This document shows positions 44,633 through 57,900 of a stretch of 64,000 bases of DNA, piece after piece. Origin of the DNA: Pontederia crassipes (taxonomy: Eukaryota; Streptophyta; Magnoliopsida; Commelinales; Pontederiaceae); NCBI GenBank assembly GCA_030549335.1, contig CM060189.1, forward strand, positions 48,020,917 through 48,084,916. The letters run 5' to 3'. The translations under genes were made by a program, and so were the position numbers. The notes below the pieces were generated by a model. It saw only the letters and a list, made by a program, of their open reading frames with translations. It had not been told where the DNA came from and did not search any database. Position 1 is the first letter of the stretch. The number at the start of each line of letters is the position of its first letter.

Positions 44633-47600
44633 CCTCTCATGAATCAGATTTGATATGGCATGAGTTCTCCGATTTTATCTCTCCATGCACAAAAACAGAC
44701 ACAAATTAATTAGATATATAACTTCAAGCTAAAAGACAAGAATTAATTAACTAAAGCAATTAACATAACACTTCACTAAATAACTAATTAAGTTAACAGA
44801 CTTATGAATAACTTAACTAAACTATAATCTAAAGCAACTCAATACCTAAAATACTATCCAAGAACTAATTAACTAAAACAATTAAAATACCAACTAAAAT
44901 AATTTAACAAAAAATAGAAGAATAGTTATATTGATTGTGATTAAGTTTTCAATTAATTTTTGCAACAACCAAGTATCGGATAAAAATAATAATAAAATAG
45001 AAAACAATATATAATACATAACTACATAGCAGAAATAAGTCACAGATAAGTGAAAAATATCAAACGATTTTTTATAAAATATGATCAATTAGCATATGTC
45101 AAGTAAAAAAAATGTTCAAGTCGTAAGATCCTCGGGACAATCATAATCCATAAAAGATATAACTTTAGGAATGATTAGAATGTGAAAAAAAATCACTAAC
45201 AAATTAAGGTTGAAAGAAGTTCGGGTGGGGTCGAATTTTCGGTTTAAAAAAATCAACCGCTACATTTCAAATCAATTTTTAAAATAAAAAAATCATCCTA
45301 AAACCATTTTAAAAATCTAAAAATCATTCTCTAGTGAGTCAATTTTTTTGATGATTTTTGTAGCCCTATTTTTATGTAATTATATTTTAAAAAATATTTA
45401 ATAAATTAAAATTAATATAAAAATATTTAATTTTATTTTAAATATAAAATATGCTACTAAAAATTTAAAGTGATTAAATTAGAGTTCGATAATGTAATAG
45501 AAAAGTATGAAATTTTATTAAAATATATCATATGTATAATAAAAGAATTGATAATATATGAATTAATTATATAAATAAAAATGAGCTCCACGATCTACTA
45601 CGATTTTCTTGGATGGACCCCAAATTGTGGCAGGTGAATTTTAATTAGTTATATCATGTTTGATTATATTTTTTATTTAAGTTAAGAGAAGTTAAGTAGA
45701 ATAGCTAAGTCCTTCAAACATTATATTTTTCATTCCACCAAATTGGTGAAATAAGAAGATATAAATAATTTTAAACCAAACTAACCTCTCTTTTATTACC
45801 AAATAAAATTATTTATCTTATTACCAAATTACACCATCTCTCTTTTTCTCTCTCAAGTTATTTTTTTCTCATATGAATATATATATGTATATATATATAT
45901 ATATATATCTATTAGAATAAAATATTTCAAAAAGATAAATAATATAATAAAACAAGAAAAATAGCCAAACCAAAAAAATAAAGATAAATTAAATGATAAA
46001 ATAGTAAATATTTATTACTCATTAGATATTATAAATATTTGATATATAATAAAAGGAAAAAATAACTTTTTAATATATGAAAATTTCATTTCCTTTGCTA
46101 TGATTTTTTACAACTTACTATTCAAACATAAAATTTCTAACGAGACACCACACTCCACCATCCCACCTCTCGCTATACCATCTCATTTCTTTCATTATTT
46201 AATTACCAAATAGATCGTAAGTCATATTCAAGCTCCTAATTTTTTATTTTTTCGGTTCTATTTTTTTATTGGATAGAATTTTCGGGTTGGTGAAATTTTT
46301 CTTGCACTCCCTACAACAAACATGGATTTAATTGTCGTTAGAAAACTCCACGCATAAAAAACAATTGGCAGCCTAACATAAATCGATTTAAACGCAATTT
46401 TATTCGATTTCTTGTGGAATCATCCAAAGAAAATAAAATCGAATCTCAATCCGAAAATCAGGTAGCGCCTTATAGAAAATAAATGTTCAAAAAAATCACG
46501 GCCAGAATCAACAGGCGTGATATCATTATAGGAACAGAAAAAATATATCACGGCTGAATTCGCGAGTTAATCATCAAATCAACCAGATGAGAAATTACAG
46601 AGAATTGTGTATGATCAAAAATTAAGAATCGCATAAAAAAAATCCATTAATAATTGTGCTGTCAAATTTTTTTCATTAACCCTATTTCATGAGGTTTTTG
46701 GCATTTTCACGGTGGATTAGGAGATATTCTGGTGATATTCTGCGATCCAAACACATCAGAAAACAAAATCAGAAATTGAAAGCATGAAGCCAGAGATTAT
46801 AGCTAGGCGCTAGAATCAATCAGCAAGAAAATTTTTTTTTAAATACGTGACTGAATTTTAGTTTTGCGATTTTTATCAACAACAATTAAAATCCCAAAAT
46901 CGCTGGGCGTGATGACAGAAAAATACATAGCAAATATCATGGCTGGATTTCATCTTAAACTATGTATCCAAGAGGCGCAATAATATCCCAAATCAATCAC
47001 AGACGCCATGAATGAGCAGGAGGAAATCAGCAGGCGCAATGACTCAGGTCGGTTTGGCTTACATGATTTGAAATGCTGAGAAGTATTTTAGTGATTCGGT
47101 TATACGTTTAGATAAAATTATTTATATTGATAAAATTTATAATTAATTGACTTATTTTCTTAAAAAAAATAAGCACTCATTTTTCTACTTATTTTTTCAT
47201 TTACAAGTAGATTAATTTTTTTTAAACTGACTTATAAAATCCGAAAATCAATGCTGGATGTGCAGACTTAATAATCAATCTACAATCCCGAAATTATAGG
47301 TGCAATGTCATGAAGAGATAAATCGGGAGAATTTGTGTAATCAGCAATTAATAATATTTGAATTGGGCGCCATCTATTCTAGGCGAAATTGGAAGTTACG
47401 GGCACAACAAATCCAGGCATGGTCAGTGGAGAAATAAATCCCGAAATTATAGCACAATGGAGAGAAAACAAAATGGGCGCTATATCACGGAGAGAGAAAA
47501 AAAATCTAAATAATAGAGGCTTGATTCACCTGATCATCTATCAGCTCGGCACAGTAACAAATGGGGAGGAAATTTCTCACAAAGAATTCTTCAACAAATA

Positions 47601-47735
47601 AATCACGACAGAAAATTATAAAAGAAATATAATATGGTTGTGATGATAACAAATTAAGAATAAATAGGTCAATTATGAAAGATAAATTATTTTTTTAAGA
47701 TGGATTTTTTTTTAAATTATTAATTAGGCAAGACT
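44633..47735. other. AT-rich intergenic region, no gene
   Basis: Long tract without coding signatures. An AT microsatellite lies at 45877-45908. From 46300 to 47600 there are loosely repeated words such as GGCGTGAT...ACAGAAAAA...ATCA(C/T)GGCTG (46500-46560 and 46905-46950), GCAGGCGCAATGA and TGGGCGC, suggesting an old repeat-rich leader of an LTR element. The frame at 47389-47601 sits in this and is not a recognised protein. Confidence 0.45.
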
Positions 47736-48390
47736 AAAATCACAAACTTCACAAACTAATATATCCATTATTTAATCAAGAAAAATAAATTATCTTAAAT
47801 TTAATCAAAACTGAAGTCCCACATACTGATATTTAATAAAATAAGATTGAAATTAAGATGCATTAAAATGAAAATCCTAAACTATTAATCACACCACAAC
47901 TAGTATAGATTAACAGACCACACACAAATCTAATGTTTCACACACTAGTTATTAGATCTATGTCAATTTTTAGTTTCACAATACATTATTTAATTTAACT
48001 AAATGAAATAAGAAATCAAATAGTCCACAAACATGTAATTACTTAACTCATAAATTCAAATAATTAAATCAAAAGCATTAAATATAATTAAAAATTGATC
48101 GAAAAAATTCAATAATAAAATCAAGATTCACAATATTTTCCTTCAATAAAAAAACTACTAAAATAAAATAACTAAAAACATGAAGATCATCCTAGAAACT
48201 TTGGAGACAATAAAATAACAACAATAAACATCAAAAGAATTACACCTAGATAATAAAATGTCGAAGCTTCGGATCATGAAAAAATAGTAACAATCAATTT
48301 TCAGTCATTGCACCTCTCTCCTCTCTTGATTGTAGCCTCTAGAACTCACAACTCAATTGTGGAAGAAATCTGAACTTTAGAGCACACCTT
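47736..48390. repeat. Dispersed direct repeat, copy 2 (pair with 37878)
   Basis: See the partner at 37878-38450. This copy extends further right through GATTGTAGCCTCTAGAACTCAC and runs into TATATGGTGG and TATTTATAGGTGTG, an LTR promoter-like stretch. Non-coding. Confidence 0.5.
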
Positions 48391-49380
48391 TATATGGTGG
48401 TCTTGTATGTATTTATAGGTGTGAACTAGTGTTCAAGTTGATCACGAGTTAATATCATATGGTTCAGTTTAAAACTTCTTTTGATAAAATTCTGGTTATG
48501 ATAAATTTTGTTCCAACTTTACGCCTTTCTCTTATGCCTTGTAATATGAGGCCTTGCATAATCCAATTGTGATATGATATTAGTAAAATCCAATTGTGAT
48601 AACAATTGCCACCTTGCTATTGATCAGAGTATAATCCAATTGCATAACAATTGCCTTGATAACAATCAATCCACACACCTACTTCAATTATCCCTTGATA
48701 AATCCATCTTCAATTGATAAGATAAGAGTCTAATTGCACCTAACTCCCATGGCCGATAATCCCTTGATAAGAGACCAATTGGCAATGGTGCCTTCAATTG
48801 TAAGATAAGAGTCTAATTGCGCCTAACTCCCATGGCCGGTAATCCCTTGACAAGAGACCAATTGGCAATTGCACCTTACATTAATTATCTTTGAACTTGG
48901 GACTCATCTTGCCGAAGGTGCACAATTGATTTCGGTTCTATCAGATATAATTATGTAACAAAAATCCAACTCATGATAATCAAAATGTTTTTGTGCCTTG
49001 TGATCCCAGCTTCAAAGTAATTTGTTTGCGTCCCTAACTCATCTGAATTGTCAAATTGAATTTGAATTGGATGTGAATAAGAAAATTACGCCCGCAATTC
49101 CACTCCCAGCCACCAATTTTCTTTTTTTCCTGCCAATTAATAAAAAAATGAAGTGATCCACCCATAATTGTAATATTACAATAATTAGTGGACAAAATCA
49201 AAAACTCTAGAATTACAACTAAAAATAACCTAAAACGATGTATGCATTATCAAATTACAGAAAAATTTACTAAAATAATAATATGAAATATGTTGTATTT
49301 TGAATGCATCATATCTGCTACTATAGGCATTTCATCTAAGATTTCTCAAAGATCCTAACCCCGTTCATCCATTTGATGTA
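48391..49380. repeat. Repeat-rich non-coding DNA with an 84-bp tandem duplication
   Basis: 48708-48791 and 48792-48874 are tandem copies of CTTCAATTG(AT)AAGATAAGAG ... CCTAACTCCCATGGCCG ... GAGACCAATTGGCAAT, differing at about nine sites. 48550-48660 contains related TCCAATTG/CAATTGCC words. This looks like the body of an LTR or leader rather than a gene. Confidence 0.6.
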
Positions 49381-50196
49381 GAAGGACGAGAAGTTTATCT
49401 AAACGGACAAGTGCGAGAGCAGCTTCCAGTCAGCTCACCTCCGCTCGGATCCTCACCCTTCCATCGAGGAGCGTGCGATCTATAATGCTGCATGTGGCAC
49501 CGACCTTGGATATGTCGTGATTAGGGCTGGATACGAGCTAGGTTGAGCTAGGCTTCTGCTTAAATAGGCCAAGCTTGTTGCAAAATAAAAGTATTTAAAC
49601 CTGGTCTATAGTCTGTAACAAGTCATGAATATAAACTTAGCCTGGCTTATTTTATTAACTTTTAATGCTTGACCTAGCTTATTAGCCTGTTAAGCCAAAT
49701 ATATTTTTTTATGATCTACTATATTAAATATAATAAATCTTATTTACTAAAGAAACAATAGATATGAACTAAATAAAAGAGACACCACTAATATATTTCT
49801 TCTAAACATATAATAAAAATAGTAATATTGAACTCAAAATTGAAGATTTTAAAAATGAAGGATTAAAAATTATATATAATATATTAATAAATCTTGGCCT
49901 GATAAGCTATAAGGCTAGGCCAATTATTAAAAGGCTAAGCCTCTTTAAGAAAATAGACTTTATTTAATATTTTAGCCTGACTTATTTTGATAATAGGCTG
50001 AGCCGAACTAGGCCAAAAATAGGCCGAGCCACGAGTTGTTCATGAACGGCTCGGCTTATTTCCAACCCTAGTCCTGATGCAGCATTGTAAGGAAGTAGCA
50101 TACACTTCGAGGCACCTGAAGAAGCACAAGGTAAATTATCCGACGCAAGATCTAGAGTTGACAGTGACCATGTTCGCACTGAAAATCTAGAGGCAT
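49381..50196 (+). pseudogene. Ty3/gypsy RT-RNase H remnant (split)
   Basis: Plus-strand pieces KFI*TDKCESSFQ (about 49393) and ACGTDLGYV (up to 49518) continue, after a hAT insertion, as LMQHCKEVAYTSRHLKKHK and NYPTQDLELTVTMFALKI up to 50196, where the copia LTR starts. These are the end of RT and the start of RNase H of a chromovirus-like gypsy element. The Trp codon of the usual KIWRHY is a stop here. Confidence 0.75.
49522..50070. mobile_element. hAT-type non-autonomous element, 549 bp
   Basis: Terminal inverted repeats TAGGGCTGGATACGAGC and TAGGGTTGGAAATAAGC, flanked by 8-bp target duplications GTCGTGAT (49514-49521) and GTCCTGAT (50071-50078). Removing it rejoins the gypsy RNase H reading. 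The ends are rich in GGCTCGGC/GAGCCGAG-like words, typical of this plant hAT group. No transposase. Confidence 0.85.
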
Positions 50197-50617
50197 TGTT
50201 AGGATTTCTGCACGAGAAAATTTATGCACCTTGAGAAAATCTGAGAAATTTAAGGCGACGCAGAATTATATTAGATGGAAGAAATAAAAGAGGATTATAA
50301 GATCAGATTGTATTCTCTTTGGACCCCCTAGGGAGTTTATATAAGCACTCCCTTTAACAGATAATAGGAATTACAGACCGACTGGAACTCTGAATTAATC
50401 CCCAAAAAATAAGACACATATCTCGTGATAAGGAAATAAATCAAATTCGAATCACATACACCGGGGCTCCGCCCCCTTGCAACCCTCACAAGGGGGAGAT
50501 TCCCCCTTGACCCGCCACAGGCTTGATCGGGCAGCGAGACCCCCGTAGGAAAAATCTACTGAAGCGCCTGATTGCATAAGGAGACACATTGGGTTCAGAT
50601 TCAAGGCATTATCAACA
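50197..50617 (-). mobile_element. Ty1/copia LTR (3' LTR of the pol fragment)
   Basis: 421 bp, TGTTGATAATGCC...AAATCCTAACA on the minus strand, the same direction as pol. It is preceded on that strand by a purine-rich AAGTCAAGGTGAAGATT, a suitable polypurine tract. It inserts into the gypsy RNase H frame at 50196. Confidence 0.8.
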
Positions 50618-50689
50618 AATCTTCACCTTGACTTGAATCCTCCAATCAGATATCAAATACTCCCTGCAGCCGCCAGTCCCAACTTGGGA

Positions 50690-52549
50690 CTACTGCCACC
50701 TATTAATATTTAGCAAGTCCAAACAATGTTGAAACTTGCTAATAGGAACCAATTTGATGAACATGTCCGCTGGATTATCTTTTGTGCCGACCTTTTTCAC
50801 CTTCATCATCTTCTCAGTACGGATGAAGTGATACCTGACGTCGATGTGTTTAGTTCTTTCATGATGCACTTGATCCTTGGCTAAGCATATTGCACTTAAA
50901 CTGTCACAGTACACTATAGCCTGATCTTGTTATAGTCCAAAATCTTCGACAAGGCCTTTTAACTATATGTCTTCCTTAGCAACTTCTGTCAATGCCATGT
51001 ACTCTGCTTCTGTGGTAGATAATGTAACTGATGGTTGGAGTGTGGCTTTTCAACTGATAACAGAATTGTCAAGTGTGAAAATATAACCTGTCATTGATCT
51101 TCTTCCGTCAACATCTGCAGCATAATCTGAGTCTGAATAACCTGCAACCAAACACTCTTTTCCACTTCTGTAGATGAGGCCAATGTCATACGTTCCTCTC
51201 AGATATCGAAAGATACGCTTTACTGCCTGTTAGTGCTCCTTTCCTGAATTGCTCATAAATCTGCCGACCACACTAACGGCATGCGCAATATCAAGTATTG
51301 TGCATACCATAGCATACATCAAGCTTCCGACTGCACTGGCATATGGAACTCGAGACATATACTCATTTTCTTCATCAGACATAAATTCAGTTGTAGAAAG
51401 GTGCACATTTGAAGCTGATGGAGTACTTAAGATCTTCGCTGCAGACATGCCGAATCTGGATAAAATCTTCTGAATGTAACTTTTCCGAGACAGAAAAAGT
51501 TTACCCTTTACATCCCTAAAATCTTCTTTGCTGCACCAAGATCATTCATATCGAATTCTAAACTAAGGAGCTTCTTCAAATTCTGAATGTCTTCCATGTT
51601 CTTAGCAGCAATCAACATATCATCAACGTACAAGAGCAGATAGATAGTGGAATCACCCTCCACCTTCTTGTGATAGATCCAACAATCATAAGGGCTCCTG
51701 TTGAATCCCTTACTGATTATAAAACTATCGAATCTCTTGTACCACTGCCTCAGTGATTGCTTCAAGTCATATAATGACTTCTTCAATCTACAGACTTGGT
51801 CTTCTTTATCTGGGATAAAGAAACCTTCTGGCTGACTCATGAGAATGTCTTCTTCAAGTTCCCCATGTAGAAAAGTTGTCTTCACGTCTAATTGCTCGAG
51901 CTCCAAATTCTGATGTGCGACAATGGCAAGTAGCACCCAGATGGAAGTGTGTCTAACAACTGGAGAGAATATCTCATTGTAGTCTACTCCCTCTTTCTGA
52001 CTGTAGCCTTTAGCAACTAGACGTGCTTTGAATCTGATGCCTTCAGCTTCTGGACTTCCAATCTTTTTTCTTGAAAATCCACTTGCATCCAACGATCTTT
52101 CTACCTTATGGTAACTTGACCAACTCACAAGTCTGATTCTTGTGAAGAGACTCCATCTCTTCACTCATTGCTGTAATCCACTGTTCCGATTCTGCACATG
52201 TGATAGCATCCTTGTAACACGATGGCTCAGATGACTCCACCTCTTCAGCTATTTGGAATGTATATGCAACTATGTCCTCAAAGTCATAATGCTTCGGAGG
52301 ACCTACTTGCCTGCGAGCACGTTCTGCAGCCAGACTTATCGTTGCTTCTTCTGTTTGCTCCTCAAGTTCAGGTTGTTCAGTTTGATGAGATTCTTCTTCC
52401 TCATTCTGAATTGGAAATAATCCAAACTCCACATGTTTATTGTCACCCTCCTTTACTGAGTCAACAACATCTGATTTATGCTTGAGCATAGACATCTCAT
52501 CAAAGGTTATGTTTCTGCTGTGAATAACCTTGTGCTCCGAGGGAGACCA
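50690..52549 (-). pseudogene. Ty1/copia pol remnant (integrase end, RT, RNase H)
   Basis: Minus strand: the C-terminal integrase link (WSPSEHKVIHSRNITFDEMS at about 52485-52545), an acidic spacer, RT_2 at 51508-52164 ([36 protein letters not shown], an intact YVDD at 51619-51630), and RNase H to 50690 (STTEAEYMAL in the 50970-51050 stretch, CDSLSAICLAKDQVHHERTK). The frame is broken near 51508, 51230 and 50940. Gag, protease and the integrase core are missing: the fragment stops exactly where the inverted LTR begins. Family style is Tork/Tnt1-like. Confidence 0.85.
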
Positions 52550-52554
52550 GTTTC

Positions 52555-52944
52555 TGAATCTGAACCCAATGTGTCCCCTTATGCAATCAGGCGCTTCAGC
52601 AGATTTCCCCTACGGGGGTCTCGCTGCTCGATCAGCGAGCCGGGGGTCAAGGGAGATCCCGGGGGATCCCCTAGGAGTGTTTGTATGTTATTCGAATTTG
52701 ATTTATTTTCTTATCACGAGATAGATGTCTTATTTTTGGGGATTAATTCAGAGTTTCAGTCGGTCTGTAATTCTTATCATCTATTAAAGGGAGTGCATAT
52801 ATAAACTCCCTAGGGGGTCCAAAGAGAATACAATCTAATCTTGTAATCCTTTTCTGTTTCTTCCATCTAATACAATTCTGTGTCGCCTTAAATTTCTCGA
52901 ATTTTCTCGCGGTGCATAATTTCTCTCGTGCAGAAATCCTAACA
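52555..52944 (+). mobile_element. Copia LTR in inverted orientation
   Basis: Homologous to 50197-50617 but reversed: the plus strand here reads TGAATCTGAACCCAATG ... GCAGAAATCCTAACA, as the minus strand does on the left. About 14 bases of the LTR start are missing at the junction with pol. The two LTRs therefore form an inverted pair around the 1.9-kb pol fragment, unlike the direct LTRs of any normal insertion. The flanks GGCAT and CTACC are not a target duplication. Confidence 0.8.
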
Positions 52945-54984
52945 CTACCTAACTCGCATATAATGTGTATGTGATAAATGTGAGTAAAGAGCGACTTCAT
53001 GTAAGAAAGGGTTATGTATAAGGAGCAGTTGCCCCTAGACATCTTTCACGCTCTACACAAGCGATTTACCCCTAATCACTAGAAAAATGAAGAATTAAGC
53101 TTTAAAATTTATAAAACCTCCACACTATCACGATGCGAACCACAAGTATACGGTTTATCATTGTAGTGCTTGAGCATCGATCCACTAGGAAATTCTTTGT
53201 CGTGCCCTCGAAGAACTTTAAATCAATCTCAAAATCAAATGGTTGAAAGCGGAATAGAGATTACGTAAAGCAGAGATGTTGTCAAAAGTAAAGTAATTAC
53301 ACACTTTTTTTAGGCTTTTTCGAATAAATGTAACAACAGATAAACAAAAACGCTGTTGGAAGGATTTAAATAGTCAAAGAGAACGTGTGTTGGGTGTTTA
53401 CAGGAGGTGTCATTGCATGCGACTTGTATTTTCCTATTATTCTAATATTATAGTAAAGACATCCGATTGCCTCCCTACATGCATGTTTAGATAACATCGT
53501 AGTAAAGACCACTTGGCTTGTTTGCGGCACTCTTGTGCTCGTAAATAGCTTGGCTTACGCATGTTGTTGGGTTTGTTTAAGTGATTCAATCATCACTCTT
53601 GTGCGCATTAAATGGATAAATGAATTGAACTTTACTATCAAGATCGAGTTAAGCTCTACTGTGTCTTTAGAACAGAATCCAGGAACGTGAAACAACCTCT
53701 CGGGCTAAATCAATTCCTAGATGATAAGAATAGCCCTCTCCGATAGGAGTTTGCAGGCTAGTGTTGTGGAGGCCGGATAACTTATTAGGCGATTTGAAGT
53801 CCATATTCAGATTTGCTATGAGATCACTACGAACTCCCTAAGAATAACTCTACTATTGCATGCTCTCTCAAGTCTTCTACAGTAACAAAGGAGTAGATTT
53901 TTCTCTCGGGTAGGAGTTCGTGGAATCTATAAAAGCTGGATTACGAGAGCAAAGCAATGACAAGATGAGACAAGAAATAGAAACAAGTATAGTTCGCGAG
54001 TTCTTTTATGATGATAAAACCCTATGTCTCCTCTCGGAGCGCATACAAGACATGTATTTACTAATATCCCTCTCGGACTAGAACTCAACGAGCATACAAC
54101 GCCTAAACATGTAATACAACATGTGCCATTATAGATACAAAGAAGAGGAATAAGAAGGAAGTCAATTCGCCTAAAGGATGACGACTCTGCCCAGTTTTAA
54201 TCCCTCTCAATATTCGACTAGGCAGGTTAACCATCTGATACTCTTGACATAAAACAGAATCACATTGCTAGATGGTTTTCACTATGGTAAGAGCAAAGTT
54301 TGGCAATCCATAATCAGTGAAAACAACAAGGTAAGACTACGAATAGAAATCACAAGTCACGATAAACACCTCTCAGCACTAGCGGGCAGGTTAGTTACAA
54401 TCCATGGGTGACCTCCCACCCATCAATTGAATAGTGTTTAGAATACAAAATATCACCCAAAAATACTCTATCTTTTCCCCTTCTTCCCTATCATCTCCTT
54501 CTTGGGGTTGCCTTCGGCCCCAAGTAAAGTGCCTTTCGTCCTGAATCCTTCTCGCACCGTATATCTCCTGATTGTGTGTCCTTCCTTGGGGTTGTATATG
54601 CTTCTCCTTATATAGACTTTCTCTGGCTCCCTATCCTTTTGCAGCCAATACACAACTTTTGTCTCTCCAAGCTCCTATGGTCCCCCTCTCTTATAGGAAG
54701 ATTCCTTTGCCACAAGCTCGGTTTGGGTTGGTTTGCCCCTGATGAACGAGTGTATGTTGTTGGTTGTCTTAGCATTGCCTGCCAAAAGCATATGCCTGTT
54801 CCTAGTGCAAAAACCAACATATGGGGTCAACTTAATCCTCCCCACCTGTCGGTAGCATCATCTTACTGCAAGAGTGGAGATTCTAGAGAGAAAATGATAA
54901 AAAAAAATGAGACTTCAAATGGAAAAATTGATGTTGATGTATAGAATATATAATTATGCTGCATTTTAGTGTTGTGCAAAACAT
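52945..54984 (-). mobile_element. Probable 3' LTR of an Athila-like element
   Basis: Non-coding, next to the truncated pol of the Athila relic and in its 3' direction. It contains a good minus-strand TATA (GTCTATATAAGGAG, about 54611-54624) and a GAACCACAAGTATACGG ... GCATCGATCCACTAGG segment (about 53135-53195) of the type found in LTR or untranslated parts of Athila/Tat elements. LTR ends were not fixed. The frames at 54468-54944 are not genes. Confidence 0.45.
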
Positions 54985-57900
54985 TTAGAGTTGAATTCTG
55001 AGTCATAAGAAGATGAAATGCATGCATATTGATAGCAAAAACATATACAAGTTTTCTCTGGCATCACTAAAATATATACAAGTTTTCTCTAACTTTGTCC
55101 TTTGTCCAACTGCAATGTCGCTGGCATCACACAGGACTTCAAATGACAGTAACCAATCAGACGATTGTATTATTGGCGCTGAGATCAGTGCCTTCATAAT
55201 CTGATGGAAGGATTGTATGCAATCAGAAGTCATGTTGAATTCAACATCCTTGTGTAGTAGATAGAGGCTTGACAATCCGTGAAAGCTTTTGATTCCTTTC
55301 ACATCAACTGGAGGGATAGTCTTTCTAAGACTTCAATCTTTGCAGGGTCGACTTCTATGCTTCTTAGAGTTATGATGTGTCCCAAAACAACTCCTTGTAC
55401 CACGAAATGACATTTTTTTTCAATTTAGAGTTGCTCTAAAATTGACCTCTTTGTATCTCTGCAACACTTTAGATAAATTCATCAAACAACAATAAAGGAG
55501 GATCCATGGACTGAGAAGTCATTCATGAATAACTCCATGATATCTTTCACAAAATTAGAAAATATAGAAATCATACATCTTTAAAAGTAGCGGGTGCATT
55601 GCAAAGTCCGAATGGCATGTTCTATATGAAAATGTACCATAGGGGCAGGTCAATATTATTTTCTCTTGGTCAGTAGGGTGTATGGGAATTTGCAAGAAAC
55701 CAAAATAACCATCTAAATAACTAAAGTAAGAATGTCTAGCAAGGCGTTCTACCATCTAATCAATGAAGGGAAGAGGAAAATAATCTTTCTTGGTTGAATT
55801 ATTTAGCTTCCTAAAGTCAACACTCATGTGCCACCCTGTGGTGATGAGAGTAGCTACTTTCTCTCCATTCTCATTTTCAATAACAGTCATCCCTCCTTTA
55901 TTTGGAACTACTTGAATGAGACTTACCCATTTATTGTCAAAAAGGGCATAAATGAGACAACATCTAATAGTGTCATTACTTTCTTTTTTTTTACTACTTT
56001 GAGGATCGGGTTCAGTCTCCTTTGGAAGTCCCCAATCGGTTTTGCATCTTCTTCTAGGGAAATTCTATGCAAACAAAGGGAAGGAATATCTTTCAGGGTA
56101 TAGCCTATAGCTTTCCTATATTTGCAGCAGAACATTTAGCAATGAATCTATGTGGTCTTTATTTAGAGCAGAATTAGCAATAACATGATAAAAAGAGTTT
56201 GGTTCCTGAAATTCATATATGAAGGTAGAGGAAAACGGTTTCATCTTTACCTTTGGTCTTGCAGGTTTGGGCAGTTTAAGTGTATTTAGTGGAACTTCAG
56301 TTTCGGAATGAATGCTCTGATCTTCCTTTGAGAAAGACAGGCGTGTTTTGGTTGTCTGGTGTTTTAGCCTTATTACATTCTTCGGCAGATTGTGGCTCAT
56401 CGAGGATTTTGAATAAAGCTCTACATGTGCGTAAAGCGATAGAAGCTATCTCTTCGTCTTCAGTTAGGTAGTTTCTTAAAGGATCATTCACTAGGAGGAG
56501 ATTCATCATTTCTCTAACGGTTGGGTTGACTACATCTTCGACCTCATTAACATCTGCTAGGCTCGGATGCTTCATAGCTCTGATCAAGTTGAGCTCAATG
56601 GTCTCATCTCCTAGTTGGAAAGACAATTTGTCATTCCTAACATCGATTATTGCTCTAGCAGTAGCAAGGAATGTTCTTCCAAGAATCGGGGGTATTAGTA
56701 TCTTCATCCATATACAGTCCAACAAAATCAACAGGATGGAAAAACTTCCCTACTCGGATAGGAATGTCCTCAATACTTCCTTGAGGATGCTTGATTGATT
56801 GGTCAACTAGTTGGAGGATCATGTTAGTTGGTTTCACCTCCACAACTCCCAACTACTGGCACATAGACAATGATATTAGGTTAACACTGGCACCTAGCTA
56901 GATCGCATTGTGCTCTATTCACCTTCAGATTGCCTATTTCACAAGGGATTGAGAAACTCCCCAGATCTTTCAACTTTGGTGATAACTTGTTCAGAATGGC
57001 TGACTTCGTCTGTCAAAGTCAAGGTCTCTTGGATGTCAACTTTCCTTTTCTTTGAAAGAATTTCTTTTAAGAATTGTGCATATGCTGGCATCTATTGAAT
57101 GGCTTCAACACAGGGGATGTTGATTTGCATCTTCTTCAATACTTCCAAGAATATGAGAAATTGTTGGTCACTTTGACTGTTCGCCAGCCTTTGAGGGAAA
57201 GGCAAGTGTCTAAGGTCGATCAGGTGACTCTCTTTATCATCCTTGTTTTAGAGCGGTAGAGGTTGGGATTGAGCTTCAGGTGCTTCGAAAGTAGTTGCCG
57301 ATTGGTTATATTCTATGGGTAGCTTCTTTTCAGTGTGAGTAGGATCCACTACTTCTAGTGGGCTTTTAACAGGTTCAGTTGGCTCAAGTGTCTTCTTTCT
57401 AGCAGTTGTCTCCCACTTCGTAGCACTACTGCTTGGCATTGCTCTCTTGAATTTTGTTTGGGTTGTCCCAAAAATCTGCCTAGTGATCGAGAGGATGAAG
57501 CTGCTTGTTGAGCAATTTGTTTATCAAGGATTTTGTTGTGAGCAGCTAATCCTTCTACTTTCTCAAACAATTGCTTGACACTCTCATTTTGTGCCTCTTG
57601 ATGCTTGAGCCTATTTTGCATCATCTTCTCCGGTGTGTCTATCTCTGACTGACTTGGATGGTGCTGGTAATGCTAATCACTGCAGGACAGGTAGTTGGAG
57701 AATTTGGTTTTGTGGCATATTGAGGATTCTGTATGGTGGCTGAGCTTGATTTGGCACTTGATTCAGTGTTGGATGAATCTAGTTGTTTCCTCCATAATAG
57801 AAACTCAGATGATTTTGGGTTCTCATCCAGAGTTGTCTTGCGTTGAATTAGTTCTGGTTGGCTCTGGTTGCATTTGGAAAGTATGGGGCCACTACATTTG

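Noticed and set aside
52222..52485. 87-codon plus-strand frame
   Set aside because: Antisense shadow of the copia integrase-RT linker.
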